Part shown: positions 1 to 11,080 of the stretch, piece by piece
How positions within the stretch are numbered: the stretch's first letter is position 1
Layout: the number at the start of each line of letters is the position of its first letter
From: Cristatella mucedo
Lineage: Eukaryota; Bryozoa; Phylactolaemata; Cristatellidae
Direction: 5' to 3'
Length of the DNA: 64,000 nt
Assembly (NCBI GenBank): GCA_009760855.2
Contig: WPIO01000046.1
Span: 1,553,001 to 1,617,000, forward strand
Made by a program: the position numbers and the translations under genes
The notes under the pieces: model-generated
Database searches by the model: none
Told to the model about the DNA's origin: nothing
What the model saw: only the letters and a program-made list of their open reading frames with translations

Positions 1-435
1 TAGTCCTGATAAAATATAAGTAGCCCAATCTGCCCGCTGATACTATGTGATCTGCATGAAGGCAGATCCTTACTGGTGCCTGTATGTGCCAATCCTTGGG
101 CGATTTCGGTTGTGGAGGGCTCTGTGGATCCTGCCCTTACTCAATCTTACACTCATAGTCGTGTCGGATCTTTCATTTGATGTACTAATCAGTGCTGATA
201 TGGGCAGCCATCTAAAAGCAGGATATGTTCGACTGCTTGGTGATCTGCAGACAATGACTACAGCTCTCTTTTGCAAATGGGAATATGCATAGATTAATTT
301 AGGTGATAACGTGATGGTCTGGATAGTAGTTCTGAGTTTTGCCCATCATACGATGGAGGTTTATGTATAATAGTGAGTTTACATGCACCTAAACACATGC
401 ACGGATATGCAAGTGCACGTGTGTCGCACGCATGC

Positions 436-466
436 ATGTGTGTTGTGTGTATATGTGTGTGTGCGC

Positions 467-500
<34 letters not shown>
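436..500. repeat. (TG)n microsatellite, interrupted
   Basis: Alternating TG with a few interruptions, the longest clean run being about 30 bases. Frames read across it on the minus strand give a His-Thr repeat that is not a protein. Confidence 0.9.
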
Positions 501-501
<1 letters not shown>

Positions 502-2691
502 TGTATGTAAGGGCATGTATGCATGAGCGTGAGTGTTTGTGCATGCTTGGATGTGTGCACCGCTTCTCAGGTAGCTCCTTTCACTGATGGGCCCCTATTG
601 CTTGCCAACTTCACAAGGATTGCTCCAGAGACCGTCAATGCACGTCCTTCCTTTGTCGAATGAGAGCCATGTGAAAACTGTGAAGGCTTTGTTCAGGCTG
701 CACGAGCCTGGCTGTCTGCTTGGTGTCTTTCGTTGCAAGCCGTTAGCTGCCTTACATTCGACAGCTCGACCGGGATGTCAACTTCTCTTCTCGTTGTTTT
801 TGCATTCCCTCGTGGTGTGGAGACCTCTTCTTGGTGCTCTCTTTCTTGGTGTTCTTGCTCTCTGCCACTTTCATGCTTCCGAGGTAGGCTCAAGCTTGCA
901 GTGAGACGCTGAAGGCTCAATAGTGTAACAACCAGTTTGTTTTGTGCCAATACCGCCCACCATATTCTTTCGATGACCGCCTCTACTGATAGAGGCTGTT
1001 GCTCTGTCAGATGACGGGATGAGGTCTACCTCTGGGGGAGAGCAAGGATACAAGTCGAATTCAGTCGGATGCAGTAGAATTTTCAAAACCAAGGCACCTG
1101 CAAAGTCGACCCTGTAGATTAAGGCCCCCATTGCTTGTCTTCCTGTGAGGTGACCTTCAAAGCAGTTAAGGTTAAGAAGGCACATGACTGCCCTTTAGGA
1201 TAAATGCATTCCTCAGCAGTGGTCAGGCTGATAGTACTGCCCTCACCAATGCTACTACTGCTGGGTTCTGGCTAAGAGATAGAAAAAATGACCCGGTCGA
1301 GTCAGGCCGAAAAGTGCTGCTTGCTGAGTGGTGCCGTGCGGCTGGCAGAAGCTGCAGCTCATTAAAAGGCAGCAGCACCTGCAGGTGATCGGCTTAGATC
1401 GTGGAACCGGCATATTAGCATGTCATATGCTTTCAGTGCTGGCAGTCATCAGGTCACGTACCAGAGACTGCTGCATGTAGAAACGAACCGATCCTAGCTA
1501 CTGGCGTGCCTGATCTATACTTTTATAAGTTTCAGAACTCTCGCTGAGGACGAAGACCGGTGATTGGAGCGACGAGTCTGTCTCTGAACCTATAGGTGAG
1601 GGCTCGAGTTTCACTTTGCCCTGCGCCACTCGCACTCTCCCTGTCGTGCCCTCGCTTGTGTCGATGAGCGTGAGCGATCATTTGCTTCTCAAAAAAGAAG
1701 ACCGACATTGCACGGGGCAACCAGCACTAGGCAACAAACACCCAACCTCAGATCAGAAGAGAGCTGGCACGAATGTAAAATAAAGAGCATGCATGGTCGT
1801 GGGCATTCTATAAAACTGCTGGCGTGTCTTTCTAGTCTCTTCGTCGAATGTGTCATGCCTTGCGCTGCCGGCGAATGTAGAATCATCTGTGGACGAATTG
1901 GCACACTTGCACTGATGAGTTAAGTGAAAGCTCCTGTAGCACTTAAATGGCCATACACTGCTGCTGTCGCATGCAGTACTGCCATTTCAGTGTTACAAGT
2001 TTTAGCTGACGTGCTTGCTAGCCCTTTAGGATCTAGTTTTTTCAGGACTGGGCATTATTAATAAAGGGGTTGTCACTTGTTTAGAAAAGGTTTTAGAGAG
2101 AAATTGGCACCCTGCAGGCTATAGATGAAGTAGTCGCCATACTTTGGATGGTGCCTAAGGCTGCCTTGCTGACAGAATGTTTTGTCGTTCAAACCAATGT
2201 GTGAATGGCACGTGACCCTGGGTTTTGCTTCTTTCTCCAGTTTTACTTAAAATTTATATTCTTGTGGTGCCGAAAACTTAAATGAGATAATCGACCTGTA
2301 GCTGCATGCCTACTGCATCTACTCAGGACTGCCTTTGCCGAGGGTTCCGAAGCTTGGCGTCAAAGTTCTGCAAAGAGCTGAGTTTGGTCTGCTGCTGGTC
2401 ACTTCTCTTGCCCACTAGCACTCCCAAAACCTCACGTGCAGTTTTGCCGTAGACTAACAATGACCAGATTATTACAATACCTGCCTCCAGCGAGACGGAC
2501 ATCGGGCCATCGAGTTTACAGCCAAGGCTGCCAGTCTGTGAAGTCAAAACAGCTTTTTGCAACAAAACTACACGGATTGTCATATGTCGACATCATTAAA
2601 CCATGCCATCTAAATCTCTCGCTGCCCCACGAATGGTTCGAGGGACTGCCACTTCATTGGTTTAAACATGTTACTTATGCAAAAATAAATG

Positions 2692-2697
<6 letters not shown>

Positions 2698-2752
<55 letters not shown>

Positions 2753-2840
2753 ACCCAGGTGCTTCACATGTACTGTAGGGCTCGAGCTCACAACTTTGTT
2801 CGTCAAAGGTGAGCATCTTGACCCCTAGGCCAAATCGGCG
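2698..2840 (-). mobile_element. SINE S1 fragment with (TA)n end
   Basis: A clean (TA)n run to 2,750 is followed by an S1 SINE in reverse: the GGTGCTTCACAT tail stub, then GGGCTCGAGCTC (modified B box), then the A-box region ending near 2,840. The stem-loop part of the tail seems replaced by the TA run. Confidence 0.6.
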
Positions 2841-3149
2841 GCAAAAAGAGTTTTCTTAATTTTTGCTGCCTGCTGGGCGGACCGTGCATCCAACATCGCC
2901 TCGTCGTTGATCTAGCTCTGTTCATCAGCGGTTCTACTACGGCCATGCATAGCAGCAGCAAAAGCAGCAGCAACTGCAGCAGACTGCAGCCTTGGCTATT
3001 TTCTTCATTTAAACATGCGCTGGAAGCTGCTGGCCGACCGGCAAGAAAAGAAACTACCAGCGAAACAATCGATTGTCACGTGACCCTAGCTAGCAACCGT
3101 ACACTTGCAGCTGCTGCCGCCGAAGCTGCCACGGTCGGCTTCCCGTGTG

Positions 3150-3203
<54 letters not shown>

Positions 3204-3462
3204 GTCTGTCTCTCTCTCTCTCTGTCTCTCTCTGTCTCTCTCTGTCTGTCTCTCTCGCTCTCTCTGTCTGTCTCTCTCGCTCTCTCTGTCTGTCTCTCTG
3301 TCTGTCTCTCTCGCTCTCTCTCTGTCTCTCTGTCTGTCTCTCTGTCTGTCTCTCTCGCTCTCTGTCTCTGTCTGTCTCTCTGTCTGTCTCTCTGTCTGTC
3401 TCTCTCGCTCTCTCTCTGTCTCTCTCTGTCTCTCTCTCTGTCTCTCTCTGTCTCTCTCTGTC

Positions 3463-3555
<93 letters not shown>

Positions 3556-3592
3556 GTCTCTCTGTCTGTCTCTCTCGCTCTCTTGAGTGGCT
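3150..3592 (+). repeat. 440 bp (TC)n / (TCTG)n pyrimidine tract
   Basis: Nearly pure pyrimidine on the + strand: TC dinucleotides with interspersed TCTGTC and TCGCTC variants and a pure TC core at about 3,472-3,546. It ends about 57 bases before the onecut splice acceptor. Long homopurine:homopyrimidine DNA with mirror symmetry can form triplex (H-DNA). The Leu-Ser and Arg-Glu reading frames across it are repeat translations, not proteins. Confidence 0.95.
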
Positions 3593-3629
3593 TCCTCTTT
3601 TTTGCTCTGCCGCCCACTCGCAATGCTTC

Positions 3630-3649
3630 TTTCGTGCTCGCCCATGCAG
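3630..3649 (+). other. 3' splice acceptor of onecut terminal exon
   Basis: The AG at 3,648-3,649 (in CCCATGCAG) precedes CCTGCAAGAGG. A preceding G completes an Ala codon, giving A-C-K-R-K. This is the same junction (phase-1 split, just before CKRK) seen in vertebrate ONECUT genes as I recall them. The local polypyrimidine run is short, but a huge TC tract lies just upstream. Confidence 0.8.
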
Positions 3650-3978
3650 CCTGCAAGAGGAAGGACCAGGACGGCGCCTCGATGCAGAGCGACGAGCACC
3701 GCGGCCCGAAGAAGCCGCGCCTCGTGTTCACCGACATTCAGCGGCGCACGCTGCACGCCATCTTCAAGGAGACCAAGCGGCCGTCGAAGGAGATGCAGCA
3801 GACGATCGCCCAGCAGCTCGGTCTCGAGGTGTCAACAGTGGCCAACTTCTTCATGAACGCCCGGAGGCGCTCGGTGGACAAGTGGCGAGATGAAGACGGC
3901 AACCACGTGCACGGACGCGGCCGGAAGCAGCAGCCGCCACAGCACGTGATGGGCGAAGATTCGAGCGACCTGGACTAG
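3650..3978 (+). CDS. onecut: ONECUT homeobox protein, terminal exon (partial)
   Basis: Encodes the last 108 residues of a ONECUT/HNF6-class transcription factor, a nuclear DNA-binding protein with one CUT domain plus a divergent homeodomain. The exon starts with CKRK, a basic linker. The homeodomain covers exon residues about 19-78 (KKPRLVFTDIQRR to SVDKW). Helix 3 reads NFFMNARRR, with Phe at homeodomain position 48 and Met at 50; most homeodomains have Trp48. Phe48-Met50 defines the ONECUT class. The remaining 30 residues (RDEDGNHVHGRGRK to DSSDLD) are a short basic-then-acidic tail unlike the Ser-rich vertebrate tail. The TAG stop is 3,976-3,978. The CUT domain lies in an upstream exon outside the window, so this is a partial gene, not a truncated one. 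FKETKRPSKEM is typical of invertebrate members. The exon is GC-rich and intact, with no frameshift or stop, which fits a functional gene. Confidence 0.95.
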
Positions 3979-5949
3979 GCTCGCCGTGCTGCGGGTGCCG
4001 TGCCGCGTGCGCGCAACCCCTCGCCGAGAGGGAGGCGAGCTGACGCGGCACGCACCCGCTCGGCGCTGGGAGCAGAGAGCGCTCCTTGCCGCGCTGGCAC
4101 GGCATGCCTCGGCATGCGCTGGTGGCTACGGCTTGGCGGGCTGGCAGGCAGACAGGCCGGTGACAGCGTCAGGCCCAATGCAATTGTGGCCGCGGCAGCG
4201 GTGGTGGCTTTTGTGGCAGCAGGATGGCGTCAGGCAGAAGCGGCAGCAGCAGCCGTGCAAACGATGCGTTGCCACTCGGGTTTCGGTCGGCCGCACCACT
4301 CCACCCTCAGACGCCATCCAATAGGGTCAGCTCATTGGGCATTGGTGGCTGCTGGGTGAGCAGCAGCATTTAGATGTTGCATCGCCTCCGGATGATGGCT
4401 CGTTGCGACTTGCCGGCTGCAGCGCTCTGCATTGCCGAAACCCGACGACGCTCGGCAAGAGACCGACAACTATTGGTAGCGTCGGTCGGCTGCGAAGGCA
4501 GCCGGTGGCAGCTGTAGTCTCTGACTGCATGCAGGCGATGCAACTGGACGCAGTGGGGACAGCTCGCGGCACCGCATCTTCATATTTTTTTTGCTACATT
4601 CCGGCTTCACTGGAAGGCGAGCGCTTGCCATCGGCCAGCTGCCCACCTCGGTCATCGACTGCACGTCGTCTGCAGACGGACCAGTGGTTAGGCTCCTCCT
4701 CCGCATCGACTTTGCAGCTACTGCCGGCACCGTGCAAGATGGCGCCGCTAGACCAATGGCCGCCGGAAGTCGAGCTGGTGCACACAGCTGCTCTTGCCAG
4801 TTCGCCCTCGAGCCTCCTTCCGTGTTTGCTTGCATTGGCCACTGTCACCTGATCACGGCTAGGAAGAGGTGGCTTGACGATGATGATGGCTCTTTCATGA
4901 GCCGACCACTGGCTCCAGCCGCTGCTGCTGCAGCCGCCCTACTATCATTTTGCCCCTGCCGCTGTCGCTGAGCTGCAATGGCCACCGTCTGCCGGCCTCT
5001 GCCTCCCTGCCTACCTGTCTGAGCGGGGCCGGTGCCTGCCCTGCCAGCGATGCCTCCGAGGTGCGTCGACTACTTCAACTGCACGGCGCGTGGCCTCCCC
5101 CGGACATGGCAGGCCAAAGTGATGCGGTTTTTACACTTTTATATAGTATTTATACATAGACTTGGATGTGGACTCGCCGGCACGATGGTGAGGAGCCCGC
5201 AGCACCGGCCGGCCGTCGCCGGCGGCGGCGGCTAAGCGCACAGCAGTGGCTTCTGCAGTGCAGTCGAAGAGGCAGATGAGGAAGAAGAGATGGAGGCCGC
5301 AGGCCGCGATTCGAGCACTGCGCCGGCCTGCCGCATTCGCCTGGTGCTGCCGGTCGGCTCGGGTGAAGATCTTCGCTACCGTCGCAGTCTGTGGCGTGTC
5401 GGCGAGAGGCTTTATTTCTGTCTAGTGCAATAGCAACAAGGAGTCGCAGCATTTCGCACAAGACTTCTGACGGCTAGCTCATAGTAGATCCAAAGGTTAT
5501 ATATCTCTGTCGTAGACCATCAGACTCTCTCTCTCTCTCTTTTGCTCTCTTTCTTATTGTGAGCCCTTCAGTGTCGTCGACTCGTATCTCGGCTGTGTGT
5601 ATTTGCGAGTGTCAGTACATTCCCGTTGCCACTTTCACTAGTCAGCTAAAGCCAGATTTCGTTATTTTTATTGCTTGTTATCGTATTGTTTTGTGCACTT
5701 TTGTGTGGACCATTTTCGTTATGTTTTGTTCTCTCTTTTTTGCAAGGCAATGTTTTCTCGTGTCGGCTTTTTTGAGTATAGGCACAAGGACTTTTGATGC
5801 CAGTGAGCTGTTTTTGAAATCTCGAGCCTGCCGAACAACTCGGGGAGTATTGCACTCAGAGTATTGTGTGTGCCACCACCGATATTTCTCATTGTCTGAA
5901 GCAATCGCAGTGTCTTCATGTCGATATGCATTCACACAAATTCACACAT

Positions 5950-5952
<3 letters not shown>

Positions 5953-6003
<51 letters not shown>

Positions 6004-6004
6004 T
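5953..6004. repeat. (CA)n(TA)n microsatellite
   Basis: About 40 bases of CA followed by a short TA run, just before the candidate polyadenylation signal. Confidence 0.9.
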
Positions 6005-6013
6005 TATTGTGGA

Positions 6014-6019
6014 AATAAA
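6014..6019 (+). terminator. Candidate polyadenylation signal AATAAA
   Basis: AATAAA in GGAAATAAACTG, followed 10-30 bases later by a TGTTGTCATC stretch. It is the best-placed canonical hexamer downstream of the onecut stop codon and before the first transposon fragment. Confidence 0.4.
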
Positions 6020-6184
6020 CTGTTGTCATCATTGAACCCCTTGCAGCGGGCTATTGCTAACTTGGACATTTTGTTCCAACCCGAATGAACAGGTCAATAG
6101 CCAGGGATTCGTTTAGCGGCCAGAACCTTTTAACGGGCCAAATCTTTTGACCTTGCAGTTACCGGCCTCTAATAGCCATTTTGA

Positions 6185-6315
6185 CGTTGTGCATGATACC
6201 ACTAACCAACCAGCCGGTCATGCTTCCTTTATATCATATGTAAAGTGCCTAGGAAAACATCAAGTTCTCTAAGGGTGCCATGCAAATGCATTACTATTAT
6301 TATTATCGTTATTAC
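6185..6315 (+). mobile_element. F1 LINE 3' end fragment
   Basis: Matches the F1 3' terminus: the CATGATACCACTAACCA stretch, the AAAGTGCCTAGG...AAGTTCTCTAAGGGTGCC stem-loop tail and a closing (ATT)n run. Only the last 130 bases are present, a short 5'-truncated insertion. Confidence 0.75.
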
Positions 6316-6918
6316 TTTAGCCTGGCTCAAGGGGAGCTCCAATCTGGCAGCCCCTCCCCCTTGGTGTGCCCGTGACTGCTCCTATTCTATCGCTCGGAAC
6401 ATCTATGGGGTGGGCTGTTCTAGTGGTGTGCTTAGACAATAGAGGACTAGCGCTCAGCCAGGCAGCAGTGCTTGTAAAGTCTGTTTTTAAGATGCAGGCA
6501 CTGCACGGTGGAGCTGTCAGATGCTGAGATGGCTCTTTGCTTGTCACTAAACTTCACCATTTCCCTATGCTGAGCGCGGTGGGCCATGCGTCAATTGACA
6601 AATAGACAAGTCTCCTCTGCTGAATGTATTTAGTAACAATCCTTAGCACTTATGTTTGCGCCAGGCAAGTGTAAAATCTTGCTGACCAGACAGTCTTACA
6701 TAAAAGATTTACATAGCATTCCGCTGCCCCACGGGATACCATAGCACTGGACCAGAACATTCAGATAATGTGTCGTGCCAGCCTCGAAAGTTGCGCATGA
6801 GATCTCGGACACTGGGAGCATATCTTCTTAGCCAACCGTAAATTTCGATACACACCACTGTGTACAGATGATAGCTTGTATTCTTAAGTTCAGGCCTCAA
6901 CGTGCATAACGTGTACAT

Positions 6919-7019
<101 letters not shown>

Positions 7020-7329
7020 AGCTCTGTGCGGCATACATTTCAGCCCTGGCAAGCTAACGAGCTGGTGGTAGTGTGCAGGTCCATGTTTAGCAGCAATAAC
7101 TGCAGAAGTCGGCCTAATGAATGTCACCTAACATTGTCATTCTCCGGTAATCTGCCACCCTTCCGTCTGGATATAGTTTGAAGTGCCTCTTGCTTGGAAC
7201 GTTGTATATATAGGTGCAGTGGCTCGAGTATTGATTCCTTAGCTATAATAATAAAAGTAATAATAATGAAGAAGAAAAGCCTAACTCAACTGAGATTAAT
7301 CCAGGACATGAATTCGGTTACAAATCGGT

Positions 7330-8262
7330 AGCTTGGAAAGGCTAAAGCTTAAAATCGGCTCTGTCAGCATAGCTTCAGTTGAATCTGCATGAAATCTAAG
7401 TATCATATTCCCAAGTGACCTTCCATTAGACGACCACATGAGCTCCACAGTCAAGTCTGCCTACTTTCAGCTGCATAACATTGCTAAAATTCAGGCTTGT
7501 TTAGATAGGAATACCACATCTAAGTTGGTCCATGCATTTGTGACATCCCGTCTTGATTTCTGTAACTCTGCTCGCTGGCCTACCGGCCTGTGCACTCAGG
7601 CGCTTACAGCTGGTGCAAGGCTCTGCAGCTAGGCTTGTCTGTCGTGAGGGTTGTAGTTGCCACACCATACCACTTCTCGCCGACCTGCACTGGCTCCCAG
7701 TCAAGCAACACATCGACTTCAAGGTTTTGTCACTCACTTTTAGGTCACTTCATTCTTTGGCTCCAGCCTACCTACAGGCTAAGCATCGTATCGCCCACTT
7801 TTCGGAATCTAACTGTTTGCCCATACCTCGTACAAATCTCAAGTCCTATGGAGACCGCGCCTCTAGTTCGCATGCTCCTAAAGCCTGGAACTCACTCCCG
7901 ACTCGCGTCACGACATCTCCTGACTTGACCACGTTTAAAAAGAGAAAAGAAAAAGAAAACGAAAAAAACTAAAAAGAAATTAAAAATTAATAAATATTGA
8001 AATTAAAAATTAAATAGAAACTAAAAAGGCATCTATTTACGACAGCATTTAGTAGGTTCCTATGATTCGTCCTTCACGTGCTTATGCGTGATGACACTGT
8101 GCATGTCACCCCTAACCATGTTACTCTTGTTGTTTACTGAGTATGCTAACACTAACCACTCGATCGTGCTTCTTTTGCAGCAAATGTAAAGTGCCTAGAA
8201 AGAGATTGAGTTCGCTTAGGGTGCTATATCAAATGTATTATATATATATATATATATATACA
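7330..8262 (+). mobile_element. F1 LINE, 5'-truncated copy with dead ORF
   Basis: Carries the C-terminal part of the F1 reverse-transcriptase protein: MSSTVKSAYFQLHNIAKIQ, then a frame change near 7,570-7,590, then LQLVQGSAARLVCREG, LHWLPVKQHIDFKVLSLTFRSLHSLAPAYL and APKAWNSLP. The frame ends in an A-rich stretch (7,938-8,020) that replaces the normal end of the ORF. The F1 3'UTR and stem-loop tail follow, ending in (TA)n. The catalytic part of RT is absent, so this copy is inert. Confidence 0.9.
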
Positions 8263-8398
8263 TATATAATTCATTGCATAGCATCCCAAGAGAATTTAAT
8301 CTCTATGCAGGCGCTTCACATACGCCTCGGGGCTCGAGCACACGACTTCAGCCAGACCTTGGTCGAGGCAAGCACCTTAACCGCTGGACCAAGGCTCC
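8236..8398 (-). mobile_element. SINE S1, reverse orientation
   Basis: From the shared TA run: GCATAGCATCCCAAGAGAAT, the AATCTCTATGCAGGCGC tail, GGGCTCGAGCAC (B box), then CTTAACCGCTGGACCA (A box in reverse). It meets the preceding F1 LINE tail to tail at the TA run. Confidence 0.8.
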
Positions 8399-9392
8399 GG
8401 GATCTGGGCACTTTGTACGATGATGCCGATTGCTATCTTGCCGATGATTTGAGTGCTGTAGCGTGCCCCGTGGGAATTAAGAGACCCGGTTTTGCAGCAA
8501 TGCTGTCTGCATGATTCTCTGAGCCACGGCTATGCCCTGGATCAGGGTTCACGATAGCCTGAGGCGATCATTAACCACCTAAGTGTGCTTCGCTAGGACG
8601 TTTCAGCTTACAGCTTGTCAAGCAGCAGCAAAGACTGGGGGACGTCTCTCCAGGTTTTGAGCACAACAGCGTTGCCCAGAGCCGCTGCCAACAGCATGTG
8701 GCACCTGCACGAGTGGGCGACTTTGGCACTCGAAAAAAACTAGTGCATTCCCGTACATTCTCCTGGCTTTTGGGCTCGCCAGAGAGCTCCGGCTCTATAC
8801 TTTGCTGCTCTTTCGGCATGCCGACGGAAATAGTTTAGGTCGCACAACGGTCGATGCAGCCAGCAAGCCCGAGACTTGGTAGAGCTGGCTGGCAGTGCAA
8901 GCACCGGGACCCCTGGCTGGCCCAAACTCGGTGGCTGAGCGCTGACGCCGGCGCATGTAGGCGCGAATGTCAAGGAACGGTCAGGCGGTCGGATGCAGCC
9001 ACAGTGCATCGTCACAGCTGGTGTAATTTTGGCTCGATGTGCTGGAGCATGGAGGCCAGGTGAGCAAGCGCCAGGCGCTGACTATTTGAGCACGGTGACG
9101 ACGGCGGTGGCTGCGAATGCTTGCCTTCAATCGGCTAAGCTCGAGCCAAACTGCTGTGTGCAGTGTTTGCTTGGCATGTGGGCAACTCGCGAAGTGGGCG
9201 CAGAAAAGAAACGCTGGCTGATTGACCATGACTGATTCGTACTTCTATCGCATTTGCTTCAACAGCATTGTGCAGCGTTGCCTGCACAATGAGGATGACA
9301 AATTTGAGATGGGGTAAAAATCAAAACCATTCAAAACCTGATGTGAACATTAACGCACAAACATAAAAGCATGCGGAAAAATCCCTCACTCA

Positions 9393-9408
9393 AACACACA
9401 CACACACA

Positions 9409-9464
<56 letters not shown>

Positions 9465-9470
9465 CACAAG
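9393..9470. repeat. (CA)n microsatellite
   Basis: About 75 bases of CA with three CT interruptions. Confidence 0.95.
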
Positions 9471-10390
9471 TGGTGGCAAGCAGTGTCTGTACATTTCACA
9501 AGCTAACCTTACTCAGAGCTTTTGTGCATATTGCTCATCCTTCTTCCCCAAGTTCTTAGCTGATACTGCCAACTTGTGGTTAAAATAGCTTGTAAGGAAG
9601 GTTCACTCAGCTATGCAGTACTGCTATCAAGCAATATATGGCAGTCGAGAGATCGTCACCTTAAGCCTCAAAGGTTGGAGCTTTTAATCAAGCATATGTG
9701 ATGTCTTTGCCGATGATTGGGGCAAAGGCTTTGTGGCCGGGAGGCATTGAAACCGAGGTGCCCAGGCCCATAGTTGTGGCACAATTTGGTTGCACTGTCA
9801 CTCGACAGTCCCCTGTCGAGGTCTTAACATCTCAGCATGCCATCCCACCCGGTTTCAAACTTATCATCTCTTATTCAATCGCAAAACCGCTACAATTTTT
9901 TGCTCCTGCAAACTTGCTACAAAGTTTGTTGAGCTCCTTCTTTGCATATTATCCTTGGCGTATGCAAACACCAGCACTGTACTCGCACTCTTAAAATCGG
10001 CTTACGAAATGCTCGGTGTGTGATGTGACTGAAGGCCAGACTATCAATTCTGCTTCTGCTGCGTTCTCACCATGCTTGTAATGGCATCAGTGGCATGTTG
10101 CAGTAAAGCTGCACGAACTTCGGGCAGGAAGCAGGAAGGGGCAATGTCTCTGTTTATTCAGCAACCTCCCCCCCCCCATGCCGTGCCGTGTCACTCAGTG
10201 CACTCAGTGTGTTCTCTAGCCGGCAAGTTAGGCGAAAATCCTGACGACGGACCGATTTCCGCGAGATCGCCTGCTCTCCTCTGTAGCGCGTGCGTGTGGC
10301 TCTTTTTCTCTCTTTTTTCTGCTACTGCAGCTGCTGCCGGCTGCTGCTGCAGTAGCCACGTGGCACGGCCAGCAATTTTCCAGCTGCCAC

Positions 10391-10515
<125 letters not shown>

Positions 10516-10708
10516 ACGTGCTGGAACCACTAGAGTTGAAGACGGCGGCAGCAGGAAGGTGGCTGGAGTGATTTGGGCTCTCTAAGAGCTGCCCATGCTA
10601 CACAGCTTTGAGCTGTCCGGTAATTTACTTGGCACAGGGACATTAGCTTCGACGGGAGCCGAGCAGGTCGTGTCATATTGCGGTCATGCAGCTCTTACGT
10701 AATTTCCC

Positions 10709-10746
10709 CTGCTCGAGCAGCTGGGCTCACCCAGCTGCTCGAGCAG
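10709..10746. repeat. Perfect 17 bp hairpin
   Basis: The left arm, 10,709-10,725 (starting CTGCTCGAGC), is the exact reverse complement of 10,730-10,746; the loop is CTCA. Each arm itself contains CTGCTCGAGCAG, a palindrome, so several cruciform forms are possible. Confidence 0.9.
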
Positions 10747-10984
10747 CGACTGCCACTATCGGCCGCTGGGTAGGTGCACGCACAGAGCAGCCAGCGTGCC
10801 GAGCAGCGGAGCCTGGCATGAAGCAGCAGCTGCGATATATATCGATCGGCTCTCGGGGAACAAGCGCCTGATGCAGGATTGGCTAAAGTGGCACGACCAC
10901 GAGCAGTCAGCAGCAGTCAGCAACTGCAGGGCTAGCCTGGAGCTGGCGGCCGAGCGGCAGGCCCTCGGCCATCTCAGGCTGTCT

Positions 10985-11080
10985 CACTCGGCAGCAGCAG
11001 CAGCTGCTGCAATGGGCAGCAGCAGCAGCAGCAGTAATGGGCAGCAGCAGTGTGCAGCAGCAGCAGCGAACGGCAGCAGC
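10985..11080. repeat. GCAGCA-rich imperfect CAG tract
   Basis: Interrupted CAG runs (AGCAGCAGCAG, GGCAGCAGC). Reading frames give Ala, Ser or Gln runs; no domain is seen. Confidence 0.8.

Larger units (their letters stand above)
1..3649 (+). other. Last intron of onecut gene (3' part)
   Basis: Sequence upstream of the onecut terminal exon. No reading frame here resembles a CUT domain or any other known protein, so the preceding exon must lie before base 1 and the intron exceeds 3.6 kb. It holds a TG repeat, one SINE fragment and a very long TC tract; otherwise it looks unique. That it is intron is inferred from the splice acceptor at 3,648-3,649 and the known two-exon-block layout of onecut genes. 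Confidence 0.75.
3979..6035 (+). other. Probable onecut 3'UTR
   Basis: About 2 kb directly after the stop codon with no recognisable transposon, GC-rich and full of GCAG/CTGC runs up to about 5,450, then becoming T-rich. Frames of 80-150 codons in all six directions are expected from GC-rich DNA and show no known domain. The end is placed after the AATAAA at 6,014. Onecut genes often have long 3'UTRs, but the extent here is inference; an earlier end near 5,150 is also possible. Confidence 0.5.

Noticed and set aside
1-3649. Search for the onecut CUT-domain exon
   Set aside because: No frame on the + strand resembles a CUT domain; that exon must lie upstream of the window.
3076-3893. Long Leu-Ser and Arg-Glu frames (213-277 codons) across the TC tract, some joined to the onecut exon
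   Set aside because: They are translations of a dinucleotide repeat. The onecut exon begins at the splice site at 3,650, not in the repeat.
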